Below are positions 1 through 9,025 of a stretch of DNA of 60,662 nt, one piece after another. Position 1 is the stretch's first letter, and every line of letters starts with the position of its first letter. The position numbers and the translations under genes were made by a program. The notes beneath the pieces are model-generated. The model worked only from the letters and a program-made list of their open reading frames with translations. It was not told the origin of the DNA and made no database searches. The stretch comes from an uncultured Treponema sp. (lineage in GTDB: Bacteria > Spirochaetota > Spirochaetia > Treponematales > Treponemataceae), in the NCBI GenBank assembly GCA_937902125.1, contig CALDIB010000035.1:1-60662 (forward strand), read 5' to 3'.

Positions 1-20
1 GACGTGTGCTCTTCCGATCT
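1..20 (+). other. Illumina sequencing adapter remnant
   Basis: The first 20 bases, GACGTGTGCTCTTCCGATCT, equal the 3' part of the standard Illumina TruSeq read-2 adapter. This is untrimmed library sequence and not genome. The genomic part begins at base 21, exactly at the start of the right arm of a palindromic repeat that is complete at 11145-11180. Confidence 0.97.
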
Positions 21-37
21 AGTTTTTCGAGATGCCC
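21..37. repeat. Half copy of the GAGATGCCC palindromic repeat
   Basis: Bases 21-37 are identical to 11164-11180, the right arm of the perfect palindrome downstream of the exonuclease gene. The left arm is missing because the adapter is joined at the dyad centre. Confidence 0.85.
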
Positions 38-101
38 ATAACAGAAAAGCCTCTTTTTCTTTCGTCTTGATTTTTTCCATAAAAAAGGCTTTTATATCAG
101 C

Positions 102-1175
102 ATGAAAAAAATTGAAGGCTCTTTTGCCATGTTCTTATGTGCTCTTGGATGGAGCCTTGGTGGTGTATTTTTAAAATTTGTAAATATTAATTCCTTTGCA
201 ATTGCAGGATTCAGGAGCATGATTGCTTTCTGCACTATCGCAATTTTTTCAAAAAGATTTCCTCATTTTTTTGTAAAAAGCTCTGACGGCTCAAAACTGA
301 ACAAAAAACGCACGCTTTATCTCTGGCTGTCTGCATTCAGCTATGCGGGAACCATGATTCTGTACGTTATTTCAAATAAGCTTACATACGCGGCAAATGC
401 AGTTTTTCTTGAATACACCGAGCCTGTCTGGGTAATTATTTTCAGTTCGCTGCTTCTTGGCGAAAAAAATAAAAGAATTGATTATGTAGCCTTTGCCGGA
501 ATAGTTGTGGGAATGCTGCTTTTCTTTGCAGACAATATTTTTAAAACACAAAGCGGAGAATTTGCAGAAACATCCCTGCTGGGAAATATTCTTGCACTCT
601 GCTCAGGAGTAACTTTTGCAGGAACTACAATCTTCCAACGCAAGCAGCAGCTTCTTCTTGCACAGGAAATTCAGACAGAAAACAACAGAATTAAAAATTT
701 TTATGAAAAGACCACTTCATCCACAGAAGAATCTCTTCTGACAAAAAATAATCAGACAGCAACCAGCCCTGCTCCACAAGACAATTCCCCTGTTCCACAA
801 GACAATTCCTCTGCCCCCCAAGACACATCCCGCGATTCTTTTATGCTTGCACAGCTTATTGTCACCTGCTTCGGGCTTCCGTTTGTATTTTTAAAAGAAA
901 ACGGAAGCCCAGATTTGCAGTCTGCACTTTTTCTTCTTTTGCTGGGAGTTCTGCAAATGGGCATTCCGAACATTCTCTATTCAATCGGTATTAAAAAAGT
1001 AACCGCACTTTCGGCCTCCCTTATTACAATGATTGAACCGCTTATGAATCCAGTATGGGTTTTCATTTTTGTTCATGAGCTTCCCACCTGGAAATGCCTT
1101 TTGGGTGGCGTGATAATTCTTGGCTTTATTCTGCTTCGAGAAATTGCTTCAAAGAAAGATAAAATCACCTTGTAA
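102..1175 (+). CDS. EamA/DMT-family membrane transporter
   Basis: This is a polytopic membrane protein of the drug/metabolite transporter superfamily with two EamA halves (about residues 5-145 and 245-350), probably ten helices. The substrate cannot be told from sequence. At 357 residues it is longer than the usual 290-300. The extra length is a hydrophilic linker (about residues 180-247) between the halves, ending in three imperfect seven-residue repeats of the type PAPQDNS, encoded by a tandem 21-bp repeat near 766-828. A -10-like TTTATA (91-96) lies five bases before the ATG and there is no Shine-Dalgarno sequence, so the mRNA may be leaderless. It converges on pth with a three-base gap. 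The family is clear; the function is not. Confidence 0.85.
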   Translation: MKKIEGSFAMFLCALGWSLGGVFLKFVNINSFAIAGFRSMIAFCTIAIFSKRFPHFFVKSSDGSKLNKKRTLYLWLSAFSYAGTMILYVISNKLTYAANAVFLEYTEPVWVIIFSSLLLGEKNKRIDYVAFAGIVVGMLLFFADNIFKTQSGEFAETSLLGNILALCSGVTFAGTTIFQRKQQLLLAQEIQTENNRIKNFYEKTTSSTEESLLTKNNQTATSPAPQDNSPVPQDNSSAPQDTSRDSFMLAQLIVTCFGLPFVFLKENGSPDLQSALFLLLLGVLQMGIPNILYSIGIKKVTALSASLITMIEPLMNPVWVFIFVHELPTWKCLLGGVIILGFILLREIASKKDKITL

Positions 1176-1178
1176 AAA

Positions 1179-1838
1179 TCATTCTGCCAGTTTTTTCTTT
1201 CCCCAGACTTGAATCAGGCTTGCAGGATCCTTTGAAAGCAAAGCCTTTACAAAAAGCAGACTCGTCTGGCTGAATACATTCTGCATAAGCTCCTGCTGCT
1301 CCGGGGTGAACCTGCTTAAAACGTAATCGGCTACACTGATATTTGGATTATCAGGTCTGCCAATTCCAAAGCGGATTCTCCAAAAATCAGGCGTGTTCAA
1401 AACAGCTTTTGTTGAACGCAGTCCGTTGTGTCCGCCAAGTCCTCCACTCCATTTAAGGCTTACAAAACCAGGAGCCATTTCCAGCTCATCATGAATTACC
1501 ATAATTTCTTCGCTCTTGATTTTATAAAAGTTCGCAGCTTCTATAATACTGTCGCCAGAAAGATTCATATAGGTAAAGGGTTTTAAAAAATAAATATGAG
1601 AAGGAGCTTCTTCCGGCACGCGCACCGGCAGCCCTTCTTTAGTTGAGCAAATCTTATAGTCGCGTGCCCACAGAGCAAGTTCATCAGGAGTGCAGGAGGC
1701 AACCTCCCCTTTGAACTTACTCTGCCAGCTCAGTTTTGAGGCAAAAGGCAAAGAATCAGCAAAATACCAGCTTACATTGTGGCGGGTCTTTTCATATTCC
1801 TTGCCAAAGTTTCCCAAAAAAGCTACAAGTTTAATCAT
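1179..1838 (-). CDS. pth: Peptidyl-tRNA hydrolase
   Basis: This enzyme cleaves peptidyl-tRNA released from stalled ribosomes and recycles the tRNA. The family landmarks are visible in order: LGNFG near residue 10, the catalytic histidine in RHNVSW near residue 21, the tRNA/peptide-binding KPFTYMNLSG, the HDEL aspartate, and GGHNGLRS. At 219 residues it is longer than the usual 190, because of an insertion of about 30 residues between the first strand region and the KPFTYMN motif. It is the last gene of a five-gene minus-strand operon, and its start overlaps the stop of the DUF4340 gene by four bases. In many bacteria pth follows rplY; here rplY lies in the other compositional segment and has no pth beside it. 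Confidence 0.95.
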   Translation of the reverse strand: MIKLVAFLGNFGKEYEKTRHNVSWYFADSLPFASKLSWQSKFKGEVASCTPDELALWARDYKICSTKEGLPVRVPEEAPSHIYFLKPFTYMNLSGDSIIEAANFYKIKSEEIMVIHDELEMAPGFVSLKWSGGLGGHNGLRSTKAVLNTPDFWRIRFGIGRPDNPNISVADYVLSRFTPEQQELMQNVFSQTSLLFVKALLSKDPASLIQVWGKKKLAE

Positions 1839-2761
1839 TTTGCAAGCTCTTCTGGATTTTTGATTAATTTTTGAGCAGCATAGGATGCAAGTTCAAAAGT
1901 ATAAGGAGTTTCGCTACAGGTTCCCCAGAAAATATCATTTCCGTCTTCAGAAGCCGCAGGAATTTTATAAAGCTCAAAGGAAATAACCTTTGAAGCAGGA
2001 GAAGAAAGCGTGATTTTTGCAGAAACAAGTTTTTCGCCACCAAGCTTTTCATCTCTGTCATGCCATTTTGCACTTACAAAAGTTCCAAGCCCTTCAAGAA
2101 AGTTCTTTGCAAGCTCAGGGTCAACTTCGATGTCTGCACCAGAAATACTCCAGTTTACATCCATTCCACTGCCGCTTCTAGCAAGTGACCAGCTTCTTCC
2201 TTCTGAATCAGAAATGCTTACCGCAGAAATCAAAGCTTTATCAAGACTCAAAACGGCACGGCTTCTAAGCTCATCAACAGATTTATCAAAAGCAGAGCTA
2301 AGATTTCCAGTTGCAAGATATACGTCTTTTCCACCATCAATTGTGATGTAAGACTGAGAACCTGCTGTAGCATCCTTTCCTACTGCAAGAGCTCTCAAAA
2401 CCTTTCCTTCTTTTCTGGCAGTAACGGTTTTTCTTTTACCTTCGTTCAATTCATAGCGCAAAAGTGCATCATCGGAACCAGAAGAAGAAACCTTATCCAA
2501 AGCCTTGATGGATTTTAAGGAATTAATCATATCATCCACAGCAGAATCTGCCGCAGGATATTTTTCCTCGCCAACAAACCATTCTTCACCATTTTTAACA
2601 AGAGTGATTGTTCCGTCCGCATTTTCCAGAACAATTTCATCCGGCTCACCGGAAAATTCAAAAATCCTTACCTTGTCGTTTGCGGAAGAAACTGCCTGAA
2701 TTATGCAGATACACAAAAGCAAGGCGATACCCGCAAGTAAAATTATTTTTCTAGGCTTCAT
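1835..2761 (-). CDS. DUF4340 domain protein of the ABC operon
   Basis: This 308-residue protein has one N-terminal membrane helix (about residues 7-26, starting MKPRKIILLAG) followed by a soluble domain that should face the periplasm. The pattern, including the IVLENADGTITLVKNGEEW stretch (about 44-62), fits DUF4340, a family usually encoded beside GldG-type proteins. It overlaps the stop of the GldG gene by four bases and the start of pth by four bases, so translation is probably coupled. It is probably an accessory part of the ABC-2 complex encoded upstream. No catalytic motif is visible and the biochemical role is unknown. Confidence 0.75.
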   Translation of the reverse strand: MKPRKIILLAGIALLLCICIIQAVSSANDKVRIFEFSGEPDEIVLENADGTITLVKNGEEWFVGEEKYPAADSAVDDMINSLKSIKALDKVSSSGSDDALLRYELNEGKRKTVTARKEGKVLRALAVGKDATAGSQSYITIDGGKDVYLATGNLSSAFDKSVDELRSRAVLSLDKALISAVSISDSEGRSWSLARSGSGMDVNWSISGADIEVDPELAKNFLEGLGTFVSAKWHDRDEKLGGEKLVSAKITLSSPASKVISFELYKIPAASEDGNDIFWGTCSETPYTFELASYAAQKLIKNPEELAK

Positions 2762-4905
2762 TTTGCTTCACCTTCCTCATTTTTTTCATTTTTATTGTCT
2801 TTTTTTGATTTTTTAGACTTCTTTTCTTTTACAATCTGGCGGCTGTCATCAGGATTATATTTCTGATTGATTTCAACCTTTCGTTTTGCCCGTCGAACAA
2901 GAACAATAAGTCCAGCAAGACCAAACAAAACTGCAAGTCCGAATACAGCAAAATATTTGAACACGTTAGAAAGAGCCGTTGAATATGGCTTTGAAAGATC
3001 CAGTACTTCAACAGACAGATCCTTGTTGCGCATTTCACACAAATCAGCATTTCCGTTCAGATAATCAACCATATTCATAACAAAAATTGTATTTGCAGAC
3101 TGATAATTTGCATCAAGAAGACTCGCAGTTGCAAGATAAGAGGTTCCCGCAACAATAACCTTTCCAGGAAGCTTTGATGATGCAATATAGCTTGAAGCAG
3201 AAAGCTCTGAATCTCCGGCATTTGGAAGAGGCTCATCCTCATCGTCGTTTTCTGGAACAGGTTCAGAATCAAATGCACTCTTGAATTTTCCCTCCAGAAG
3301 AACAACAAAATTCTGTTCACTAAACGCACTTGAATCAGCAGGAGGATTTATCATCATTGGATTAAGCATGATGTTATCCTTCATTGTCCAGGCATTCTTT
3401 GAAGATTTAGCAAGAACGGTAACATTAACATCCTTATCAGCTAAGGCTGCATTTACATCCAGAGAACCATTCATGTACATAACAATGTTTCCAAGATTCT
3501 TTGAAATCGCATTCTTCTGATTCATCTGATTTTTCTGAAGAACTGGAACCCAATAATAATTAAGTTTTCCGTACTGCTGATTGTTCTGAGTTGCACAGTC
3601 TTTATCCATGATGTAATCTTTTCCACGGGAAACGCCATATTTTTCCAGAAGCCGGTCAAGATTGATGTCGTTTGCTAGATACTGCGGCATATTGTAGTAC
3701 TGAGTACTCTGTCCCATTTCCACAAGTCCATCTGCAAAAACAAGAAGATTTCCACCCTTCATTACAAACTGGTCTATTTTATAAAGCTCTTCCTCCGTCA
3801 TATCAAGCTGAATTCCATTTATGATTAAAGTCTGAATGCCGGCAGGAATTTCATCTTCAGTTAAATCAAGCTGAGTTATTTTATAACGTTCACTCACAAG
3901 CTGATTGAATACATTTGCCTGCTCACTCTGAAGCTCATATTCGTTATGCCCCGTAAGATAAGCAATTTCTGTAGGATGAGAAACAAGATTTTCAATTCCT
4001 GCGTTGATTAAATCAGAAACCTCGTCAAGACCTGAAATTGCATAAGTGAACAAAACATTCTGAAAACCAATTGGAAGAACACGGAAATTATCGTTGTATT
4101 CAAGAAGCACGCCTACAGTAGCAGTTTTTACCCCATCCTTACTTCTGTACTGAAGCTTCTGAAGTCCATATTTATCCACCAGAGAAGGAACTTCGTCCGC
4201 AGTTGGATGAACAGTCTTAAAAACCAGACGATTTTTTTTCTGAAGATTAAGCTCGTTCACCGCAGTTTGAAGATAAGCTTCGGCTTCGTCCGCACCAGAA
4301 ACTCCAAGAACCTTTAGTTCATCACTCAAATACAAGGTAACATTGATTTTTTCATCAGCCTTAAGGGATGCAAGAGTATCAGCAGTGTTAATCATTTTGG
4401 AAATTGCAGAAGTTACTTTATATTCAAAGCCTTTTGCCGTAGTTATGGCATCAATTTTTTCTACCGCATCACCGTAAGTAATTACAAGACCCATGTAAAC
4501 CTGTTTTAAACCTACTTCGTTATTTTTTAGCTCCTGAATCTGAATCTGTCGTAAACCAAAATCTCTTGCAATATTCTGATTTTCAACTTTTGACATATCC
4601 ATATAAGAAACGCTGAAGTTTTTGTTTGCGGCATTCTTATATTCAACCATCAAATCTTCAACATACTGAGCTGTACTCTGGTAAATCGAAGGAAGATTTT
4701 TATCAAAAAATACACGGATAGAAAGCGGTTCTTCAAGATTTTTTACAATCTGTTTGCTTGCACTAGAAAGGGAGTATGCCCGTGTTCTTGTTAAATCTAT
4801 GCGCCTGTAAGAATTAATTCCCACAATATTTGCAAGAATCAAAAGTATGATAAAAAGTGCAAAGTCTGATTTTGGGCTTTTGAGCCAATTTATAAATTTT
4901 TTCAT
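2758..4905 (-). CDS. GldG-type ABC auxiliary membrane protein
   Basis: This 715-residue protein has a membrane helix near each end (about residues 15-33 and 655-675), a large extracytoplasmic domain between them, and a very lysine-rich cytoplasmic tail. The layout and sequence fit the GldG-like 'ABC-type uncharacterised transport' auxiliary family (PF09822 type). It lies between the ABC-2 permease (12-base gap) and DUF4340 (four-base overlap). GldG was named for gliding in Bacteroidota, but homologues occur widely in non-gliding bacteria, including spirochaetes, so a gliding role is not implied. The cargo of the transporter is unknown. Confidence 0.8.
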   Translation of the reverse strand: MKKFINWLKSPKSDFALFIILLILANIVGINSYRRIDLTRTRAYSLSSASKQIVKNLEEPLSIRVFFDKNLPSIYQSTAQYVEDLMVEYKNAANKNFSVSYMDMSKVENQNIARDFGLRQIQIQELKNNEVGLKQVYMGLVITYGDAVEKIDAITTAKGFEYKVTSAISKMINTADTLASLKADEKINVTLYLSDELKVLGVSGADEAEAYLQTAVNELNLQKKNRLVFKTVHPTADEVPSLVDKYGLQKLQYRSKDGVKTATVGVLLEYNDNFRVLPIGFQNVLFTYAISGLDEVSDLINAGIENLVSHPTEIAYLTGHNEYELQSEQANVFNQLVSERYKITQLDLTEDEIPAGIQTLIINGIQLDMTEEELYKIDQFVMKGGNLLVFADGLVEMGQSTQYYNMPQYLANDINLDRLLEKYGVSRGKDYIMDKDCATQNNQQYGKLNYYWVPVLQKNQMNQKNAISKNLGNIVMYMNGSLDVNAALADKDVNVTVLAKSSKNAWTMKDNIMLNPMMINPPADSSAFSEQNFVVLLEGKFKSAFDSEPVPENDDEDEPLPNAGDSELSASSYIASSKLPGKVIVAGTSYLATASLLDANYQSANTIFVMNMVDYLNGNADLCEMRNKDLSVEVLDLSKPYSTALSNVFKYFAVFGLAVLFGLAGLIVLVRRAKRKVEINQKYNPDDSRQIVKEKKSKKSKKDNKNEKNEEGEAK

Positions 4906-4917
4906 TATGCTGCCACC

Positions 4918-5655
4918 TTATTTCTTTGCGTTCTGATTTATTTTTACTGTAATTACAAGGAAAAGCAATGTAAGAGAAACAAAATAAATCAAATCCCTGG
5001 TATCTATGATTCCACGGGAAATAGAAGTGAAATGCGAGTTTGCGGAAAGATAAGAAAGCAAACTTGTAACTGGAGTAGGAAGGAACATCAGGAAGGTTGA
5101 ATCCATCACCGAAAGAATAAAACATACTGCAGCCGCAATCGCAAATGCAATAATCTGATTCTTAGTCAATGACGAAGCAAAAATTCCAATTGCACAATAG
5201 CTTGCACACAAAAAAATTATTCCAATAAAGCCGCCAACAATCGGTCCAAAATCAGGATGTCCGAACACAGAAACTACAATTACATAGAATAAAGTAGGTG
5301 CAACCATCACCATTGCTTCAATCAACACTGCAAGATATTTTCCTGTAATCATCTGAACTTCTGTAACAGGAAGAGTCATTAAAGTTTCGTAGGAACCGCT
5401 TCTCTTTTCTTCTGCGACAATCCTCATTGTAAGGGCTGGAATAAAAAGAGCCAGGATTTTTGGAAGCTGACTGAAGAAATTCCTTAATTCTGCCATTCTG
5501 TAGGCAAAGAACGTATACGGGAAAATAAAGAACACAATTCCTGTTACTATAAGAAACAGTCCTGTAACAATATAGGCAATTGGTCCTGAAAAATATGATT
5601 TAAGCTCCCTCTTCATAATGATGAGAGCAGGATTTTTTGATTTTGCGTTACTCAT
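4918..5655 (-). CDS. ABC-2 type permease (GldF-like)
   Basis: This 245-residue integral membrane protein has about six helices. It matches the ABC-2 permease family: an N-terminal cytoplasmic segment (MKRELKSYFSGPIAYI), a conserved amphipathic stretch around RIVAEEKRSGSYETLMTLPV (about residues 82-101), and hydrophobic spans up to the C-terminus. It should form the membrane channel for the ATPase encoded upstream, whose 3' end it overlaps by eight bases. The GldG-type protein follows after 12 bases. The substrate is unknown. Confidence 0.88.
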   Translation of the reverse strand: MSNAKSKNPALIIMKRELKSYFSGPIAYIVTGLFLIVTGIVFFIFPYTFFAYRMAELRNFFSQLPKILALFIPALTMRIVAEEKRSGSYETLMTLPVTEVQMITGKYLAVLIEAMVMVAPTLFYVIVVSVFGHPDFGPIVGGFIGIIFLCASYCAIGIFASSLTKNQIIAFAIAAAVCFILSVMDSTFLMFLPTPVTSLLSYLSANSHFTSISRGIIDTRDLIYFVSLTLLFLVITVKINQNAKK

Positions 5656-6601
5656 TCTTGTTTACCTCTTTTTCGGTTGTAAGAGTATGGAATACATCTT
5701 CAAGGCTATTGTGAGCGATTGTCATTTCGTACAAATCAAAACCGCCTTCAACAATCTTTTTTACAAGAGCAGGACGAATTTCTTTTTCACCATTCACAGA
5801 AACTGCAAGTACAAAACGATTATCTTCGCCAAGCGTACGCAGGGCTACAGATGCAACATTTTCTACAGCTTCTGCACAGCTTTTAGCCTTTTCTGCGGCC
5901 TCTGAATCTCCGCCCAAAGTAACATAAACCGAAGACGAGGTTCCAACACTGCTCTTTAATTCTTCTATTGAGCTGTCGGCAACAACCTTTCCTCCGCTTA
6001 TGATGATTGCACGGCTGCAAAGAGTTTCTACTTCGCTCAAAATATGGGTTGAAACAATTACCGTGCGGGTTTTTCCAATTTCGCGGATGATGGCACGAAC
6101 ATCTTCTACCTGATTAGGATCCAGACCGGAAGTAGGCTCATCAAGAATAAGAATTTCCGGGTCGTGAACAAGAGCATGAGCAAGGGCAACTCTCTGACGG
6201 TTACCTCTAGAAAGCTCAGAAATATTTTTGCTCATAACTTCTTTTAATCCGCATTCCTTGCACAAAAGCGGAACTTTTTCTTCCGGATTTTCCCCGTGAA
6301 TCTCTGAAATATACTTTAAATAATCTTCAACAATCATTTCGCCGTAAAGTGGCGCAGATTCAGGCATGTAACCAATTTTATTTTTTGTTTCAACAGGCTT
6401 TTGGGAAATATCAATTCCATCAATAAGGATTGTTCCATCAGAAGGTGCTAAAAAGCCCGTTATCATTCGCATTGTAGTAGTTTTACCAGCTCCGTTAGGC
6501 CCCAAAAGTCCTACAATCTGACCAGTGGGAATGGAAAAGCTGACATCATTTACCGCACGAAATGTCCCGAAATTACGGGATACGTGGGAAACCTCTATCA
6601 T
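5648..6601 (-). CDS. ABC transporter ATP-binding protein (GldA-like)
   Basis: This 317-residue ATPase is the first gene of the operon ATPase, permease, GldG-type, DUF4340, pth. It has Walker A (GPNGAGKTTTMRM, near residue 35), a variant signature motif LSRGNRQRVALA (arginine in place of the usual second glycine), Walker B with ILILDEPTSGLD, and the H-loop (STHILSE). A C-terminal extension of about 90 residues is typical of the CcmA/GldA/NatA type. The start has a strong Shine-Dalgarno AGGAGG nine bases upstream, and a good promoter lies at 6635-6663. Confidence 0.92.
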   Translation of the reverse strand: MIEVSHVSRNFGTFRAVNDVSFSIPTGQIVGLLGPNGAGKTTTMRMITGFLAPSDGTILIDGIDISQKPVETKNKIGYMPESAPLYGEMIVEDYLKYISEIHGENPEEKVPLLCKECGLKEVMSKNISELSRGNRQRVALAHALVHDPEILILDEPTSGLDPNQVEDVRAIIREIGKTRTVIVSTHILSEVETLCSRAIIISGGKVVADSSIEELKSSVGTSSSVYVTLGGDSEAAEKAKSCAEAVENVASVALRTLGEDNRFVLAVSVNGEKEIRPALVKKIVEGGFDLYEMTIAHNSLEDVFHTLTTEKEVNKNE

Positions 6602-6634
6602 TTTTGTAATTCCTCCTATTTGATATTTCTTTAT

Positions 6635-6663
6635 AATATACTAAAAAAATGCCGCTTTGTTAA
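6635..6663 (-). promoter_or_regulatory. Sigma70-type promoter for the ABC operon
   Basis: On the minus strand there is TTAACA (6663-6658), a 17-base spacer, and TATATT (6640-6635). It lies 34 bases upstream of the ATPase start and is back to back with the promoter of the HD-GYP gene. Confidence 0.6.
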
Positions 6664-6717
6664 ATAAAGTTACTGGAATAACACTCTTTTAAAAGAATAC
6701 TTAGTGAAAATCATATA

Positions 6718-6746
6718 TTTACAATTAGATTCCAGTGATTTATAAT
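6718..6746 (+). promoter_or_regulatory. Sigma70-type promoter for the HD-GYP gene
   Basis: TTTACA (6718-6723), a 17-base spacer and a perfect TATAAT (6741-6746). The start site should fall near 6753, leaving a leader of only about five bases before the ATG and no Shine-Dalgarno sequence. Confidence 0.65.
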
Positions 6747-6757
6747 CATCAAAAGTT

Positions 6758-8449
6758 ATGAAAGTTTATTATGAATCCCTTTTTCTTATATCACTTGCTT
6801 TAACAGCCATTTATGCTATCATCTGGCAAAAAAGATTCTATGTTTTCTTCAGTCTGATTTTTGCCTTTATTCCAGTAACAAATCTGGGCTATGCAATTAT
6901 AGGAAACGCCCAGAGTCTGGAAAGTGCAATTATTGGAATAAAACTTACATACATCGGTGCCTGCTACCTTATTCTCTTTCTTATGTACTCCATTTTTAAT
7001 CTATGCAATCTGAATATAAAAAAATGGATTAGAATGGTTCTGCTTCTTGTTTCAACTGCAATTTTTCTTGCCGCCCTTACAATCGGAAAAAGTGAAATTT
7101 TCTATAAGAATATCAGCGCAGAAATGCAAAATGGAGCTTTAGTGCTTTTCAAGGAATATTCTTTAACACATACACTTTTCTACATAATTATAGCAAGCTA
7201 CCTTGCACTTTCCATTTTTGTAACCTTTTATGCACTCAAAAAAAAGAATGATGTTTCCAATACTATTCTTCAGATGCTTTTGCTTTGTGAACTCATAACA
7301 GCAGCGCTATTCTTTGGCGGAAGAATCATTACAAGAAAAATTGACTTAGTTCCTCTTGGATTTGTAATCAGCGAAATCATCTTCCTGTTTATTATCAGAA
7401 GAATTTCCTTTTATGATGTTACCGATACAGTAATTGATTCAATTGCACTTAATGGCGAAACAGGCTTTATTTCTTTTGACAACGGCTTTCACTATCTTGG
7501 CTGCAACAAAATGGCACTGGAGCTTTTTCCAGAACTTGCAAATATAAAAATAGATAGCCCCGCTACAAGAAATAAGACCATTAATGATGAATTAATAGAA
7601 AAAATTAAGGATTTTATTCAGAACAACTCAAGTGATCATTTTTTCAAAAACTATAAAGATAAAATTTTCCAGATAAACATAAACTACCTGTATGGCATAA
7701 ACAAAAATAAAAAGCGCGGGTACATGCTTTACATTCAGGATGATACTCAGGATCAAAAATATATATCTCTACTTGATAATTTTAATATCGAACTGCAAAA
7801 CGAAGTTGCAAAAAAAACCGCAGATATTGTAAAAATGCACGACCAGCTTGTTCTTGGAATGGCAACCATGGTAGAAAGCCGTGACAATTCAACAGGCGGA
7901 CATATCAAACGCACAAGTGATGTCGTAAAAATTCTTGTTGACCAGATTATGAAAAATAACGAGCTTGGACTTTCTAAGGAGTTCTGCAAAAATATTGTAA
8001 AAGCAGCCCCTATGCACGATTTAGGCAAAATAGCCGTAGACGATGCAATTTTAAGAAAGCCTGGTCGCTTTACCGATGAAGAATTTGAAAAAATGAAGCT
8101 CCATGCCTCCGAGGGTGCAAGAATTGTTCATGAAATTCTAAAAGACACAGATGATTTGGAATTCCATCTGATTGCCGAAAATGTTGCACACTATCACCAC
8201 GAACGATGGGATGGAACAGGCTATCCCGAAGGACTAAAAGGAGAAAGCATTCCACTGGAAGCAAGAATAATGGCCATTGCCGATGTTTACGATGCCCTTG
8301 TAAGCAAGCGTGTTTATAAAGAAAGCATGTCTTTTGAGCAGGCAGATAAGATTATTATGGAAGGAATGGGCAAGCATTTTGACAAGAAGCTGGAAAAATA
8401 CTATATTGCCGCACGTCCTTTGATGGAAGAATATTATTCCAGACAGTAA
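6758..8449 (+). CDS. Membrane HD-GYP domain protein, probable c-di-GMP phosphodiesterase
   Basis: This 563-residue sensor-effector has seven hydrophobic helices in about residues 1-215, like the 7TM sensor module found on histidine kinases. A PAS-like region (about 225-340), a short coiled segment and a C-terminal HD-GYP domain (about 360-555) follow. The HD-GYP signature is intact: HDLGKIAVDD, KPGRFTDEEFEKMKLH, HHERWDGTGYP and the ADVYDAL stretch. The family hydrolyses cyclic di-GMP, which controls motility and attachment in spirochaetes. No response-regulator or GGDEF domain is attached, so the signal probably enters through the membrane part. It stands alone between the divergent ABC operon and cdd. 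The start is fixed by the first helix, which begins immediately. Confidence 0.88.
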   Translation: MKVYYESLFLISLALTAIYAIIWQKRFYVFFSLIFAFIPVTNLGYAIIGNAQSLESAIIGIKLTYIGACYLILFLMYSIFNLCNLNIKKWIRMVLLLVSTAIFLAALTIGKSEIFYKNISAEMQNGALVLFKEYSLTHTLFYIIIASYLALSIFVTFYALKKKNDVSNTILQMLLLCELITAALFFGGRIITRKIDLVPLGFVISEIIFLFIIRRISFYDVTDTVIDSIALNGETGFISFDNGFHYLGCNKMALELFPELANIKIDSPATRNKTINDELIEKIKDFIQNNSSDHFFKNYKDKIFQININYLYGINKNKKRGYMLYIQDDTQDQKYISLLDNFNIELQNEVAKKTADIVKMHDQLVLGMATMVESRDNSTGGHIKRTSDVVKILVDQIMKNNELGLSKEFCKNIVKAAPMHDLGKIAVDDAILRKPGRFTDEEFEKMKLHASEGARIVHEILKDTDDLEFHLIAENVAHYHHERWDGTGYPEGLKGESIPLEARIMAIADVYDALVSKRVYKESMSFEQADKIIMEGMGKHFDKKLEKYYIAARPLMEEYYSRQ

Positions 8450-8505
8450 TTTTAAACGTTAAAGCATCAGCTAATTTTTTTTAATGAAATAAAACAAAAT
8501 TGTGA

Positions 8506-8511
8506 TAAAAT
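8506..8511 (+). promoter_or_regulatory. -10 element placing the start site on the cdd ATG
   Basis: TAAAAT lies six bases before the ATG of cdd, which puts the predicted transcription start on the A of the start codon. There is no Shine-Dalgarno sequence and no clear -35 hexamer. Confidence 0.45.
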
Positions 8512-8517
8512 TAAGCT

Positions 8518-8931
8518 ATGAATTACGATGAACTTACCAAAAAAGCTGTTGAGATGACTAATATTTCCTATGCACCCTACTCTCATTTTCATGTTGGAGC
8601 AGCCCTGCTTGATAAAAATGGAAAGATATGGACCGGCTGCAATATAGAAAATGCCGCCTATGGACCTAGTAACTGTGCTGAACGGACTGCCATTTTTAAA
8701 GCCGTTAGCGAAGGAATTCGTGATTTTGAAGCTATTGCCATTGTGGGTGGAGCAGAAAATTCAGAAGGAAAGCCTGTTATTGAAGATTTTTGTCCCCCAT
8801 GCGGAGTATGCCGTCAGGTTTTGAGCGAATTCTGCGGACGGGATTTTAAGATAATCCTTTCAGACAAAAAAGGGACACAGAAAATCTTTACTCTTACAGA
8901 GCTTTTGCCAGAAAGCTTCAGCCTAAAATAA
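8518..8931 (+). CDS. cdd: Cytidine deaminase
   Basis: This zinc enzyme deaminates cytidine and deoxycytidine to uridine and deoxyuridine for pyrimidine salvage. At 137 residues it is the small, homotetrameric form. The zinc site is complete: CAER (cysteine ligand plus catalytic glutamate, near residue 55) and PCGVCRQVL (two cysteine ligands, near residue 90). The substrate-binding motif GCNIENAAYGPSNCAERTA (about residues 40-58) is also present. It is a single-gene unit between the HD-GYP gene and xylA, with a probable leaderless start. Confidence 0.95.
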   Translation: MNYDELTKKAVEMTNISYAPYSHFHVGAALLDKNGKIWTGCNIENAAYGPSNCAERTAIFKAVSEGIRDFEAIAIVGGAENSEGKPVIEDFCPPCGVCRQVLSEFCGRDFKIILSDKKGTQKIFTLTELLPESFSLK

Positions 8932-8991
8932 ATAAGCCGTTTCTTTATAAAAATCTTTCATTTTTTGCCTCTATTTTTTAATGAAAGATAT

Positions 8992-9019
8992 TTGATTTTT
9001 CTGCTTAAGGGTATATACT
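8992..9019 (+). promoter_or_regulatory. Candidate promoter for xylA
   Basis: TTGATT (8992-8997), a 16-base spacer and TATACT (9014-9019). Transcription should begin near 9026, at the left edge of the inverted repeat described next. Confidence 0.55.
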
Positions 9020-9025
9020 ATCTAT

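Noticed and set aside
2758..6601. GldA/F/G-like genes as evidence of gliding motility
   Set aside because: These families are widespread in non-gliding bacteria, and the other gliding genes (gldB, gldJ, gldK, spr genes) are absent.
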